Shown here: positions 11,318 to 21,100 of the stretch, piece after piece
Layout of the letters: every line of letters starts with the position of its first letter
Numbering within the stretch: the first letter of the stretch is position 1
Source: Pyronema omphalodes
Taxonomy: Eukaryota > Ascomycota > Pezizomycetes > Pezizales > Pyronemataceae
Direction: 5' to 3'
DNA: 64,000 nt
Assembly (NCBI GenBank): GCA_024516155.1
Contig: JAJJXM010000074.1
Location: 1-64,000 of the forward strand
Made by a program: the position numbers and the translations under genes
Notes under the pieces: generated by a model
Told to the model about the DNA's origin: nothing
Seen by the model: only the letters and a program-made list of their open reading frames with translations
Databases searched by the model: none

Positions 11318-11329
11318 ATAAACTTAAGG
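11318..11329 (+). other. Primer-binding site of element B (self-complementary type)
   Basis: ATAAACTTAAGG, two bases after the LTR. It does not resemble a tRNA 3' end (no TGG) but pairs perfectly with 11176-11187. Confidence 0.6.
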
Positions 11330-11443
11330 CTCAAGCTACTAAGTTTACTTTTCGACACGATTACGGAAGACCCTCTTCTAGGGCAAGAAACACCAACACT
11401 CCTCTGAAAACTACAAACAAAAAAAAAAAAACTTCAATCTACA

Positions 11444-13636
11444 ATGGCCTCACGCAGACTCACCGGCGATGCCACCCACGACGACGGACTTGATGCGCCT
11501 ATGGCTGATACTGTCAGCATCACCCGTCCTCGCTCCTGGGAGGAAGTCACCTCTGTGGGACAACCAAGGGTTCATCATGGCACCACCCTTCACCTAGGCG
11601 AAGTACCACAATGGGTGATTTTAATGATGGAAAGGATGAATTCGACTGAGGAGGACATTAAGAGATTGATGGAAGCAGCAGGATCAGGAGCTGCAATGAA
11701 CGAAGAACTACAACGGATGAAGGGACTCTATCAGGAAATGGCCCAGGGGATGCAGAAAGCTTACGACATCCTAGCAAAGAAGGGCAACCTTGACCAAGAA
11801 GTCAACCTTCAAACCGTTACCAGACTCGTTCAGGCCAGCAACGACTTTGCCGGCCAAGTTTGGAGGACAATTGGCGAACTTGCCACGGACACTCAAACGA
11901 AAGAGGCAGCCAACCAAGCGGCTGCAGAAAGACTCAAACACGGCATTCAGACGACCAATGCGATCCTCGAAGCCTTTGCCCAGAGGCAATTACAAATCAA
12001 CAAGGAAATCGAGGAATGGGCCTTTCAAAAGAATACACAAGACGCCATCCGAGAGCAGGATGATGAACAAAGAGATAGGCGGATTGCAGCTCTTTCTAGA
12101 GCTGAAGAGGTGCACCAGCAACGTCTGCTGGATTATGAAGAGCAGAGAGAGGAGGAAAAGATGGAATTGGTAAACAAGGTTATTGGCCTTGTTATGTCAA
12201 AAATCCAGAGAAAGGAGCATTTCGATGCTAAGTCTCTAACCGAGGCTATGCATGAGGAGATGACTCCCAGACCTCCCTCCCTCGGCAGAGCACCAGAAGT
12301 CCCCTTGCCTCCATCAGAAGATGGAAACCCTGCAGACAACGGCAGAAATGGTGGTAGGGGCAGTAAACCACCAGGAGGAGGACTCCCACCACCTCCACCA
12401 CCACCATCTGATCCTTCGGACGGCGAAGACTCAGATGATTCATACATCAGAAAAGCGTTGGAAAGGAAGCGCCAGGAGCGCAAACAAAAGGCTCAACAAA
12501 AGAAGCCTGAAGCAAAAAATGCAACGGAAGCATTTTTGGAATCCCTTGTCAAGAAATTGCAGCAATCTGGGGTCAACGAACCAAGGAGACCCAAAATGCC
12601 TGAGATGAAGGCTCCACAATATTTTTCCGGGAAAGACAAGAATTTATTCAGGGCTTGGTGGATGTCTGTTCAAGACTATATTGCAACATACGCCAAGGCG
12701 TTCCCGGACGAGGATGATCAGGTAAAATGGGTAGGCAGTTTACTTACTCATAAGGCATTAAGTTGGCACCAGGAAAGGCGCAAATCGATTCAGAGACAAG
12801 GACTAAAAGATACTTGGGCAGCTTTCTCAAGCTCTATTGAAACCAGGTTTGAGGACAAGCGGGAGGCCCAGAAGGACGTTAAAAGGATAACAGAGCTCCA
12901 ATATGAGGGAGATATTGACGACTACATAACTAAATTGGAAGACCTCAACATGCGTGTGGGAGCAATTGGCCCCATGTATCGAAACGTAATATGGGAGGCT
13001 ATGACGCCGGCGATCAAAAAAATGGTATATCAAAGATTTGGGGGAATCCCAACTGACGATGAAGGAATGATTGACGCAGTCAAAGAAGCTGCCCATGTTG
13101 TTGAGAATTTAGATGAAGAACTAAAGGGTCATAAGAAAAAGACTTTGGAAGTGCGGGAGGACCGCCACAAGGATAAAGGAAAGAACAAGGAGATTGTGCG
13201 CCCTAAGGAGGTGCAGCACAAGGACAAATTCAAGGAGAAAAAGGAGAAAAAGAGTTTTTCTGGGAAAAAGGACAAGAAGTCCATCTTTGCGTCAGGGAGG
13301 GAAGCTCTGAACAATGTTCCTCAGAGCGAAATTGATAAGCATAAGAAGGAGAAGGCAGACTGTTGGAGGTGCGGACGATCAGGACATAAGATGTTTGATT
13401 GTTATGCAAAGAAAACAGTTGGAGGAACAGAACTCTCTGGCGAAGGAAAGGTTGCTTCCTCTGGCAAGAGGAAGAGAGACGATGATGATGATGGAAATAA
13501 AGGGCAGGAGAAGCCCAAGGAAACAAAAAAGACCAAGACTGCTGCGGTACGGCAGGATGATGATGATGAAATGATGCAAGATGCTCAGCCCAGGATTTGG
13601 GAGATTGAGCAGAATGATGAGGAGTCGGATTTTTAA
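11444..13636 (+). CDS. gag: Gag polyprotein of chromovirus B
   Basis: 730-residue structural polyprotein that should form the virus-like particle in the cytoplasm. The N-terminal half is charged and helical, followed by a Pro/Gly-rich linker (near residues 295-325). Then comes the most conserved block, shared with element A, starting PKMPEMKAPQYFSGKDK and running through the capsid-like region. A basic stretch precedes one CCHC zinc knuckle (CWRCGRSGHKMFDC, from about residue 640), and the tail is acidic and ends ESDF. The ATG at 11444 follows an A-rich leader in good context. The stop TAA at 13634 directly follows the shift heptamer. The frame is intact, unlike that of element A. Confidence 0.93.
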   Translation: MASRRLTGDATHDDGLDAPMADTVSITRPRSWEEVTSVGQPRVHHGTTLHLGEVPQWVILMMERMNSTEEDIKRLMEAAGSGAAMNEELQRMKGLYQEMAQGMQKAYDILAKKGNLDQEVNLQTVTRLVQASNDFAGQVWRTIGELATDTQTKEAANQAAAERLKHGIQTTNAILEAFAQRQLQINKEIEEWAFQKNTQDAIREQDDEQRDRRIAALSRAEEVHQQRLLDYEEQREEEKMELVNKVIGLVMSKIQRKEHFDAKSLTEAMHEEMTPRPPSLGRAPEVPLPPSEDGNPADNGRNGGRGSKPPGGGLPPPPPPPSDPSDGEDSDDSYIRKALERKRQERKQKAQQKKPEAKNATEAFLESLVKKLQQSGVNEPRRPKMPEMKAPQYFSGKDKNLFRAWWMSVQDYIATYAKAFPDEDDQVKWVGSLLTHKALSWHQERRKSIQRQGLKDTWAAFSSSIETRFEDKREAQKDVKRITELQYEGDIDDYITKLEDLNMRVGAIGPMYRNVIWEAMTPAIKKMVYQRFGGIPTDDEGMIDAVKEAAHVVENLDEELKGHKKKTLEVREDRHKDKGKNKEIVRPKEVQHKDKFKEKKEKKSFSGKKDKKSIFASGREALNNVPQSEIDKHKKEKADCWRCGRSGHKMFDCYAKKTVGGTELSGEGKVASSGKRKRDDDDDGNKGQEKPKETKKTKTAAVRQDDDDEMMQDAQPRIWEIEQNDEESDF
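13627..13633 (+). promoter_or_regulatory. Predicted -1 ribosomal frameshift heptamer, element B
   Basis: In the gag frame the end reads TCG GAT TTT TAA. G GAT TTT is a known -1 slippery heptamer type (the GGAUUUU of red clover necrotic mosaic virus, as I recall it). The -1 frame is open across the gag stop and runs without a break into pol. Confidence 0.7.
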
Positions 13637-16600
13637 GATCCTCCAGGGTTGCGTCACCTGAGGAGGAGGAATGTATATCTGACGCAGGGAATATTATTTG
13701 TTGTGGAACAAAAAGAAAATCCACAGACAACTTGGGGTCGATCAAGACAAAAAATCGACGAACCGACAATGGAACCTCTTCCAAGGACACAAAAATGGAA
13801 GCCGTGGTCCCACCTTATCACGGAAAAAGGCCAATAATCAACATGGTGTTGAATTGGTCAAAGAATAAATTCAGAACGGTGCGGGTCCTACTCGATACAG
13901 GCTCCACCTCAGCACTACTGGACAAAGGTTTTGTCCATACATACAAAATCCCTACTGTGAAGAGAGACAAGCCTCTTCAAATCCGCAACTTCAATAACGA
14001 GGTAGTTGCTGGAGCTGGAGAATTCTTTACGGTACCTTTCATGCTGCAACATAAACAACACTTTGCAGCCGAATCCTTCGAAGTCGCCCCTCTTGACAGC
14101 GACTGCGATGTCATCTTACCATACTGGTGGATGGCAAAACACCAACCTTGCAACATGTGGGGAGAAAGCAATAACATCTCCTTCACAACTCCACGTTGCA
14201 CCGAACATTGTACTAAGGCTCAGGCCAGTACATTCTCCCTTAAGGTCGATAAACGAGTACTCGACCACCCTGAGGCCGCAGTTATAGGCCATATATCAGC
14301 CATTGCCACTAAAGAGGAATTGTCAGAGGCACTTCAACAAGTCCCTGAGAAATTCCGTAAGTGGATCAATATCATGACTAAGGAAGCAGCAGACAAGCTT
14401 CCAGAACACAAGTCTTACGACCATGCCATAGACTTAAAGGAAGGAGAGACTCCTCCTTGGGGACCAGTCTATGCGCTTAATGAAGTCGAACTGGAGACAC
14501 TCAGAGAATGGCTAAAAGAAATGCTAAGGACAGGCAAGATTAGACCATCAAAATCTCCTGCCGCAGCACCCATTCTCTTTGTGCCAAAACCCCATGGGCG
14601 AGGTCTACGGCTTTGTGTTGACTATAGGGGGATTAATAAAATAACAATAGCAAATCGCTACCCCCTCCCTCTTATGTCTGAATTACAAGACAGAGTAAGA
14701 GGAGCTAGGTTCTTCACGAAAATGGATTTGAAGAACGGTTATCATTTGATTAGGATCAAAGAAGGCGATGAATGGAAAACAGCCTTCAGATGCAGGTATG
14801 GGCTTTATGAGTTTCTGGTTATGCCCTTTGGATTAAGCAATGCACCGGCCACATTCCAGGATATGATGAATCATATCTTTAGGGACATGTTGGATCAGGG
14901 AGTGATTGCTTATATTGATGATGTTCTGATTTACGCTGAGACGGAGGAGGAACATGATGAATTGGTTAAGGAAGTCTTAAAAAGACTGGAAGAAAATGGG
15001 CTGGTAATATCTCCGGAAAAATGTGTTTGGGGGACAAACAAAGTGGAATTTTTGGGGTATATTATAAGCGAAAAGGGAATTGAGATGGCAAAGGATAAAG
15101 TGGAAACCGTCCTGGTTTGGGAACCTCCTAGATCCTTGAAAGAGACACAAGGCTTTCTTGGATTTGCAAACTTCTATCGCCGATTCATAAAGGACTTTTC
15201 AAGAATTTGTCGTCCTCTTACTGAATCTACCAAGGGCGATCCAAAGAAGTGGGAATGGACTGTTGCCATGGAATTGGCATTTGATGAGTTGAAGCAGAGG
15301 TTTACGAAGGCACCAATATTGGGTCATTTTGATCCTAAAAAGGTTTGCATTGTTGAAACTGATGCTTCTGACTTTGCCTTAGGCGCAGTCCTTTCTCAGA
15401 AAGGAGAGGACGGAAAGCTGCACCCTATTGCTTTTCACTCCAGGAAGTTTACTCCGGCAGAAATCAACTACGAAATCCATGATAAAGAGCTTTTAGCTAT
15501 TGTGGATTCGTTTAAAATATGGAGAAGATACTTGGAGGGAGCAATGCACACAGTTCAGGTATTCAGCGACCATCAAAATTTGGAGTACTTCACCACAACA
15601 AAAGTACTCAATCGTCGCCAAGCAAGGTGGGCTCAAGAACTTGCTGGTATTGACTTTAAGATTTTTTACAGACCTGGAAGTAAGAATGGGAAGCCAGATG
15701 CATTGTCAAGGCGTCCGGAGTTCCGCCCTGAAAAGGGGGGAGGTGAGGATCAGCCGATCACGACTATCCTTCACAAAGAACATTTTGCATCGATTTCAGC
15801 AATTAGCAGTGGAGGAGAAGGAACTTCATTCATGGTTTCTTCAGCACGGCTCAATTCTATTCCTTCTGTTAAATGGTCTGGCGAATTTTTGAAGATGGTT
15901 AAAGAAGCTGGAGAACTGGACGAAAATTATAAAAAAGCAGCAAACAAAATAAAGGATCCACTAACGATAGAAGATGGCATAATCTATCGGAAAGAGAAGT
16001 TATGGGTGCCAAAGGATTTAGTCAACATGGTCCTGGAATCGGAGCACAACTCGAAAATTGCAGGGCACTTTGGTCAGGATAAGACCATTGAATTAATAAG
16101 AAGAAACTTTTGGTGGCCGAAGATGGATGAACAAATAATTGAATATATACAAAGCTGTTTGGAATGTCAGAAGGACAAGACGGCTAGGCACCTTAAGTAT
16201 GGGATGTTGCAACCTTTGGAATTAACATATGCCCCATGGCAGTCTATTGCTATGGATTTCATCACCGACCTACCAGAATCAAATGGGTGTGATCAACTAT
16301 GGGTTATAGTTGATCGATTTACTAAAATGGCGCACTTCATTCCCCTACAGAAAGATGGCAAGACAACTGCAGACCTTGTCAGGATTTTCGCAAAGGAAAT
16401 TTGGAAGTTGCACGGCTTACCCAAGGACATAGTGTCGGACAGAGACTCCAGGTTCACAAGCACCACCTGGAAAGCATTTCTTGGAACGTTAGGAATAAAA
16501 CCAAGAATGTCAACAGCCTTCCACCCACAAACAGATGGACAAACGGAGCGGCTCAACCAAACAATTGAAGCTTACCTCCGCTCTTTTGTTAACCACGAAA

Positions 16601-17331
16601 TGGACGACTGGGCTGATCTCTTACCTATGGCTGAGTTCGCATATAATAACTCAGTCACAAGCGCAACTGGACTGTCACCCTTTTACGCTAACTATGGGTT
16701 CTACCCAAATACGAGCAACCCTTCGGCAACTGCTGTGCGCAACCCAGCCAGCAAAGCCTACGCCCACTGGATGCACACGATTCATGAAGGAGCCAAGTTA
16801 GCCCTTCAAAAAACTCAAGAAAGAATGAAACGTTATGCAGACCAGAAACGACAGGAGGCACCAGAATACCAAGTAGGAGACTTGGTTATGTTAGATGGAC
16901 GCAACATACGAACCAGACGCCCATCAAGGAAGTTAGACCATAAACTACATGGTCCCTTCCAAGTCGAAAAGGTCATCTCCCCATCAGCAGTACGACTCAC
17001 GCTCCCACGAAAATGGAAGATACACAACGTCTTCCATACCTCTTTACTTGAGCCCTTTAGAGCAGGAACTCGGGCTCCACCAGACACAAATAAAATTTTA
17101 CGGGAGGCAGATGATGTTGAGGGAAGCGAGGAATATGATATCGATGAAGTCATGAGCAGCTATAAATCTGGGAATCGAGTATTGTACCTTGTTAAATGGC
17201 TAGGTTGGCCCAACAAAAAAGACTGGACGGCAGAACCATTCGACAACTTTTCAGTAGGAGGTCAGGAGAAGTTACGAGAGTTTCATCTCAAGTACCCTGA
17301 TTCTCCGAGGGACTACCGACTCAAGGATTAA
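13633..17331 (+). CDS. pol: Pol polyprotein of chromovirus B
   Basis: Intact frame of about 1232 residues if entered by -1 frameshifting; the first ATG in it is at 13732 but the frame is open back into gag. Numbered from that ATG: aspartic protease DTG at 55-57; RT with YIDD at 394-397; RNase H from about 540 (TDASDFALGA); integrase zinc region (HFGQDKTIELIRRNFWWP, then CLECQKDK, about 777-815); integrase core with Asp near 842 (MDFITDLPE), Asp near 902 (VSDRDSRF) and Glu near 938 (DGQTERLNQ); C-terminal chromodomain from about 1130 (EYDIDEVMSSYKSG, YLVKWLGWPNKKDWTAEP). The chromodomain places it among chromoviruses and suggests integration guided by histone marks. All catalytic residues I looked for are present. 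Confidence 0.95.
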   Translation, partial: LRSSRVASPEEEECISDAGNIICCGTKRKSTDNLGSIKTKNRRTDNGTSSKDTKMEAVVPPYHGKRPIINMVLNWSKNKFRTVRVLLDTGSTSALLDKGFVHTYKIPTVKRDKPLQIRNFNNEVVAGAGEFFTVPFMLQHKQHFAAESFEVAPLDSDCDVILPYWWMAKHQPCNMWGESNNISFTTPRCTEHCTKAQASTFSLKVDKRVLDHPEAAVIGHISAIATKEELSEALQQVPEKFRKWINIMTKEAADKLPEHKSYDHAIDLKEGETPPWGPVYALNEVELETLREWLKEMLRTGKIRPSKSPAAAPILFVPKPHGRGLRLCVDYRGINKITIANRYPLPLMSELQDRVRGARFFTKMDLKNGYHLIRIKEGDEWKTAFRCRYGLYEFLVMPFGLSNAPATFQDMMNHIFRDMLDQGVIAYIDDVLIYAETEEEHDELVKEVLKRLEENGLVISPEKCVWGTNKVEFLGYIISEKGIEMAKDKVETVLVWEPPRSLKETQGFLGFANFYRRFIKDFSRICRPLTESTKGDPKKWEWTVAMELAFDELKQRFTKAPILGHFDPKKVCIVETDASDFALGAVLSQKGEDGKLHPIAFHSRKFTPAEINYEIHDKELLAIVDSFKIWRRYLEGAMHTVQVFSDHQNLEYFTTTKVLNRRQARWAQELAGIDFKIFYRPGSKNGKPDALSRRPEFRPEKGGGEDQPITTILHKEHFASISAISSGGEGTSFMVSSARLNSIPSVKWSGEFLKMVKEAGELDENYKKAANKIKDPLTIEDGIIYRKEKLWVPKDLVNMVLESEHNSKIAGHFGQDKTIELIRRNFWWPKMDEQIIEYIQSCLECQKDKTARHLKYGMLQPLELTYAPWQSIAMDFITDLPESNGCDQLWVIVDRFTKMAHFIPLQKDGKTTADLVRIFAKEIWKLHGLPKDIVSDRDSRFTSTTWKAFLGTLGIKPRMSTAFHPQTDGQTERLNQTIEAYLRSFVNHEMDDWADLLPMAEFAYNNSVTSATGLSPFYANYGFYPNTSNPSATAVRNPASKAYAHWMHTIHEGAKLALQKTQERMKRYADQKRQEAPEYQVGDLVMLDGRNIRTRRPSRKLDHKLHGPFQVEKVISPSAVRLTLPRKWKIHNVFHTSLLEPFRAGTRAPPDTNKILREADDVEGSEEYDIDEVMSSYKSGNRVLYLVKWLGWPNKKDWTAEPFDNFSVGGQEKLREFHLKYPDSPRDYRLKD

Positions 17332-17489
17332 GGCTTAATGTTTTTCCCCACGAGGTTTTCATTAGGTCGAGTTGGTAGTAGGATGTAGGGGCTGGAGGAC
17401 TACATCCATATATGATCACTTAATCACTTGGCTGCGGCGAGGTGCGATCACAGAATGATGAACTACTTGCTTCGGGACGAAGCTTGAAC

Positions 17490-17502
17490 AGGGGGGAGGT
17501 GG
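17490..17502 (+). other. Polypurine tract of element B
   Basis: AGGGGGGAGGTGG directly before the 3' LTR, the primer for plus-strand DNA synthesis. Confidence 0.8.
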
Positions 17503-18862
17503 TGTCACACCCTATAATGTGTGAGTATAGAATAGGTAACATGTATAACATTTAGAGAACATGGCAAACTCGACAGGAGAATGAATAATAAGGTTAGTAT
17601 CCCGGGCCGGAACCCCCTGAGGAGCTCCAGCTAGCCACGTCACGTGATTCGTGACTTTCCGAAAGGACCTCACGAGGATCCCGGCCCGAGGCGTCGCTAC
17701 CTGTTTATTCACTGTCAGTTTGGGAGGATCAAAGATGGATGGGAACGAGTAACAACTTACCTCATGGGTGTCGACTTACCCATGAGAAAACTACAGACGA
17801 CGCTGATGGAGACAGAAGACGACGGCGAAGGGACACCTCCTTATACTTGAGGTTGTGTTCCACCAAGCACGGCTACCAGAGGGCTTGCAAGAGAAGGGAA
17901 TTCTCATGAGGATGCAAGGCAGACGAATGGGATCATCCGAAGTCTGAGTTAGGAGGATAGTCGGCCAGGGAACTAGGCAGAGTCTAGTCAGCCAACAGGA
18001 GTGGAGCTCAGGACAAGGGTCAAGATTGCGTTGGCATGAGACGACGTCCTGCAGCAAGGAACACCACTCAGGGAAACTGTTGGATGGAACTGATATGACG
18101 CGACCTTAGGCCATTGACTACCAACTGCAAGATAAGACGGCGTTTGCGTACACACCAGGGTGTGGCTGCGCGCAAGTGCGCGCAGGTGAGGCTGTTATGA
18201 CATCACACAGGAATGTGACGGGGCAGTGCGCTCCGGTAAGGCATAGTCTGCCTTATGATGTCAGATTCCTTCACTCGCAATCGAGATTCTCTAGGGAGAT
18301 CTATGATCAAGACGACTCATAAGATATATGACTCACATGTCATTATCAGAGGAGTCACTGCATTATGCGCTCAAGTGGAGTAACCCTCTACTAGGCGCTT
18401 AACCCCAATACCTGATTGGAAGGTGTGGTAGCACGGCGAGGAATGTCAAGGATTGATCTGACACGAAGGTCATCATGCAAGTGAGCAATTAATATAATTG
18501 CGCATGCAGCATGGTGCGAGCCATCAGCAGATTTGTCACAGGATTGACTCATGTCTTATCTCCTAAGCTTAGTTTGGAAGTTGGTTCCCTTGGGAAGTCT
18601 GGGCGAACTTGTAGACGAAAGTCTATAAAAGACCCTAAGTCTTCCCACCGTCTCCTCTAGCATCAGCAACTTGATCTCTTGTTACGACATCACTATTGTA
18701 CACCAATACCTCAGGACGAGACCCTTAAGTTTATTCGGCCTGTGATCGATTAGTTAACTTCCTGGCTTCTTGAGAAAAATCTATTAGTTGAATATCTTTC
18801 GAACGAAGCACCAACTGATCGGAAAAGCCTCTGTATTGAAAGCCTCAATACCCAGGTTCACA
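17503..18862 (+). repeat. 3' LTR of element B
   Basis: 1360 bp, the same length as the 5' LTR and identical wherever compared. Followed directly by the TGTAC duplication. Confidence 0.95.
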
Positions 18863-19160
18863 TGTACTCAGGGTTAATGACAGACACGACCGTGGGCGCG
18901 TCGTCTCCGCGTTTCTCGCGTTTTTCACACGCAGGGCCTTCCTCTTCGAAGGGCTGGGTGGCTTGGGCTCGTTTTCCAACTGCCTGTTGGAGGCGAGCGT
19001 GTGCTGCGGAAGAGCCTCTGATGGCCATCGGAGTGGGGGTACCAGGAGGGACGGAGCGGGCGGTGCCAAAGATGTCGTCGTCTGGTTGGCCGCTGGGTTT
19101 CGGAGTGGAGGGACTCGGGGCATGCCGCTGGAGAGAGGACGTCTCCCCAAAGCGGAGCAT
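18863..19160 (-). pseudogene. LINE ORF1, 5' part (split by element B)
   Basis: 99 codons from ATG 19160, starting MLRFGETSSLQRHAPSPSTP and reaching VVSVINPEY at the insertion point. Removing element B with one copy of TGTAC makes codon ATC across the junction and restores the frame into 9948 and below. An in-frame TAA upstream limits how far the ORF could extend, so 19160 is the likely start. The region is Pro/Ser/Ala-rich with an Arg/Lys patch. The right copy of the duplication is 18863-18867. Confidence 0.78.
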
Positions 19161-19727
19161 GCCTGCGGGCTGGTGGAGAGCCAGGGCCGCGGATAGGGGG
19201 GGGCTTGAAGCCGTGATGTTTCTGTAGAATTTCCCAAATAGGAAAATTAAGCGAAAAGTTGGCGGTTAGAAAGCGCCAAGGTGAAGTGTTTTCCTGTGAA
19301 CACCCCATTTCTCAAGAACCCCCCAGAACTCTAAACCAGCCTGTATAGAAGCCGCGCTATGTGTTCTTCCAAAAGCGTCAACCCAGACCTCTTATCTACA
19401 AAACCCGCCGCAATAGGTTAGGGCGTCGTTACAGAAATCCGGGGCCGGGGTATGCCGCGTGCGTGCTTGGCGCGTCGAAGTACATATGGTGCCAAAAAGG
19501 TGTGGTGCAGCGCGCGCAGAATCGATAAGCTACACCACCATACGAGCGGGCTTCTGGGCTTCTGGGCTTCTCAACTGCTGGGCTTCTCACTCAACGACGA
19601 TACTGACGATACTTCACCTTACCTCACCTGCTGCTTCATAAGTTCAAAACCCCTCGTAAACCGTCTTCCAACAAGCTCTACTAAAGCCACTCAGCGACCC
19701 CCCCCCGCCCCCAAACACACACAAACC
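19161..19727. other. LINE 5' flank and promoter region of the transposase-like gene
   Basis: The part up to about 19450 probably contains the LINE 5' untranslated end, but I cannot place its boundary. Nearer the gene there is a C-rich, CT/CA-rich leader (19690-19727). No other gene is evident. Confidence 0.4.
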
Positions 19728-21062
19728 ATGCCGCCCTCCCGTCGCGACATCCGAAAACTCCAAATCCTCTACCTCCTCCTCCTCCTACACGACCAAGAGC
19801 AACAAACCCCAACCCAAACCGCAACGCAACAAACCCCACCCCAACCGCAACCTTATCCCACCGCCATCCCCTCAACCCCCATCACCCCCCGCAACCTCAC
19901 AACCTGGCAGCGTCTCTCCGCCTCCGGTTCGACCTCAACATATCTCCGTACAATGGGTCTAACGCCCCTCATCTTCACGCGAATTCTTTCCAGCGGTTTC
20001 AGCACCTCCTGGACCACCTCCCCAATTCCCCGCAACGACGTCAAATACATCTCGAAACCAAGAGCCTCCGTAAGAAGTCTAGATGCAGCGGGGGCTTTGG
20101 GCTTGGTGTTGCATCATGTCAATTCTTCGTTGACCGATCCGAATCTTCAGAGGTTGTTTGGGTTGTCGCCGGCGGTTTGTTCTAGGTATCGGCATCGCGC
20201 GTTGAGGCTTTTGTTGGTGGCGTTAAGAGGGATGGAGATGGGGAGGATTTGTTGGCCGGGTGCAGGGGGTTGGCGGACTGAGGGGGTGGTGGTGGAGGAG
20301 CAGGAGGGGGAGGAGAGGGAGCAGGAGGGGGAGGAGAGCGAGGAGGAGGAGATGTCTTCCCCGGCAGAGGTTCCAGGGACAAAGTATGACCAGCTTGAAA
20401 AAATGCTCGGAGTTGTCAAAACATGGCATCTACCAGTTTCCGGATTTCTAGATTCAGACGTACAAGATGGGGTTTACCAAGAGTGGTGCGAGAGGCGGTT
20501 TGTTAGGAATATTTTAGTTTTCGCACCGGATGGAACGATTGTTCATGCGACTATCAATGCACCCTCGAGTTGGAACGAGAAGGAGGTTGCCAAGGATTTG
20601 TTGGGGAAATTGAGGAATGATGTGAAAGAGGATTATTGGGTACTTGCCGATGAAGGGTTTCATGTCCCGACGGATATCAGGGAGCGTGTGAGGACTTTTC
20701 CAGGACCAGAGTTTGAGAATTATCCAGAGGATCCTTTCGAGTTGGCGAATTTTATGAGGTATTGTGACCAATTACGGGCTGTGAAAGAAATAGCAGAGTG
20801 GGGGATTACGTGCATACAAGGCTCGTTTGGCAGGTTAAAAATACCATTGCCTGCGGATGATACGAGGTACAGAAACGAGCTATTGGAAATATGTTGCAGA
20901 TTGCACAATGTCAGGATACGTGCAGCGGGGATGGACAAGGTCAGAACTGACTACGAAGCAATTTGGAAAAGCGGGGGTGATTACACCGAATTTCGGGAGA
21001 TGAAATTCCGGGATATCAAGAAAAACGACCGGCTCCGAAAGTTTTATGATCTTGTAACGTAG
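19728..21062 (+). CDS. PIF/Harbinger-type DDE nuclease-like protein
   Basis: 444 residues, single exon, start chosen at ACAAACCATGCC (19728) in good context; the frame is open further upstream but without likely coding sequence. The C-terminal two thirds resemble the Harbinger nuclease fold: FLDSDV (first Asp), an NILVFAPDGTIVHATINAPSSW strand-turn region, YWVLADEGF (second Asp) and AVKEIAEWGITCIQGSFGRL (Glu plus the terminal helix), followed by ICCRLHNVRIRA, a typical end of this family. A Glu-rich insert (about residues 185-215) separates the N-terminal helical region from the nuclease. Such proteins either move PIF/Harbinger transposons or are domesticated. I see no terminal inverted repeats around it. 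It is convergent with the next gene. Confidence 0.8.
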   Translation: MPPSRRDIRKLQILYLLLLLHDQEQQTPTQTATQQTPPQPQPYPTAIPSTPITPRNLTTWQRLSASGSTSTYLRTMGLTPLIFTRILSSGFSTSWTTSPIPRNDVKYISKPRASVRSLDAAGALGLVLHHVNSSLTDPNLQRLFGLSPAVCSRYRHRALRLLLVALRGMEMGRICWPGAGGWRTEGVVVEEQEGEEREQEGEESEEEEMSSPAEVPGTKYDQLEKMLGVVKTWHLPVSGFLDSDVQDGVYQEWCERRFVRNILVFAPDGTIVHATINAPSSWNEKEVAKDLLGKLRNDVKEDYWVLADEGFHVPTDIRERVRTFPGPEFENYPEDPFELANFMRYCDQLRAVKEIAEWGITCIQGSFGRLKIPLPADDTRYRNELLEICCRLHNVRIRAAGMDKVRTDYEAIWKSGGDYTEFREMKFRDIKKNDRLRKFYDLVT

Positions 21063-21100
21063 AGATATATACATATGATACATCCAGCGGAAGGATGACC

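Larger units (their letters stand above)
9956..18862 (+). mobile_element. Ty3/Gypsy chromovirus B, complete and apparently intact
   Basis: 8907 bp, bounded by TG...CA LTRs of 1360 bp each and a TGTAC duplication. It carries an open gag, a frameshift signal, an open pol with all catalytic motifs, a primer-binding site and a polypurine tract. The two LTRs agree in every stretch I compared, so the insertion is recent. I see no sign of C-to-T (RIP-like) decay. It is inserted into LINE ORF1 in the opposite orientation to that ORF. It has everything needed for autonomous movement as far as the sequence shows. Confidence 0.95.
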
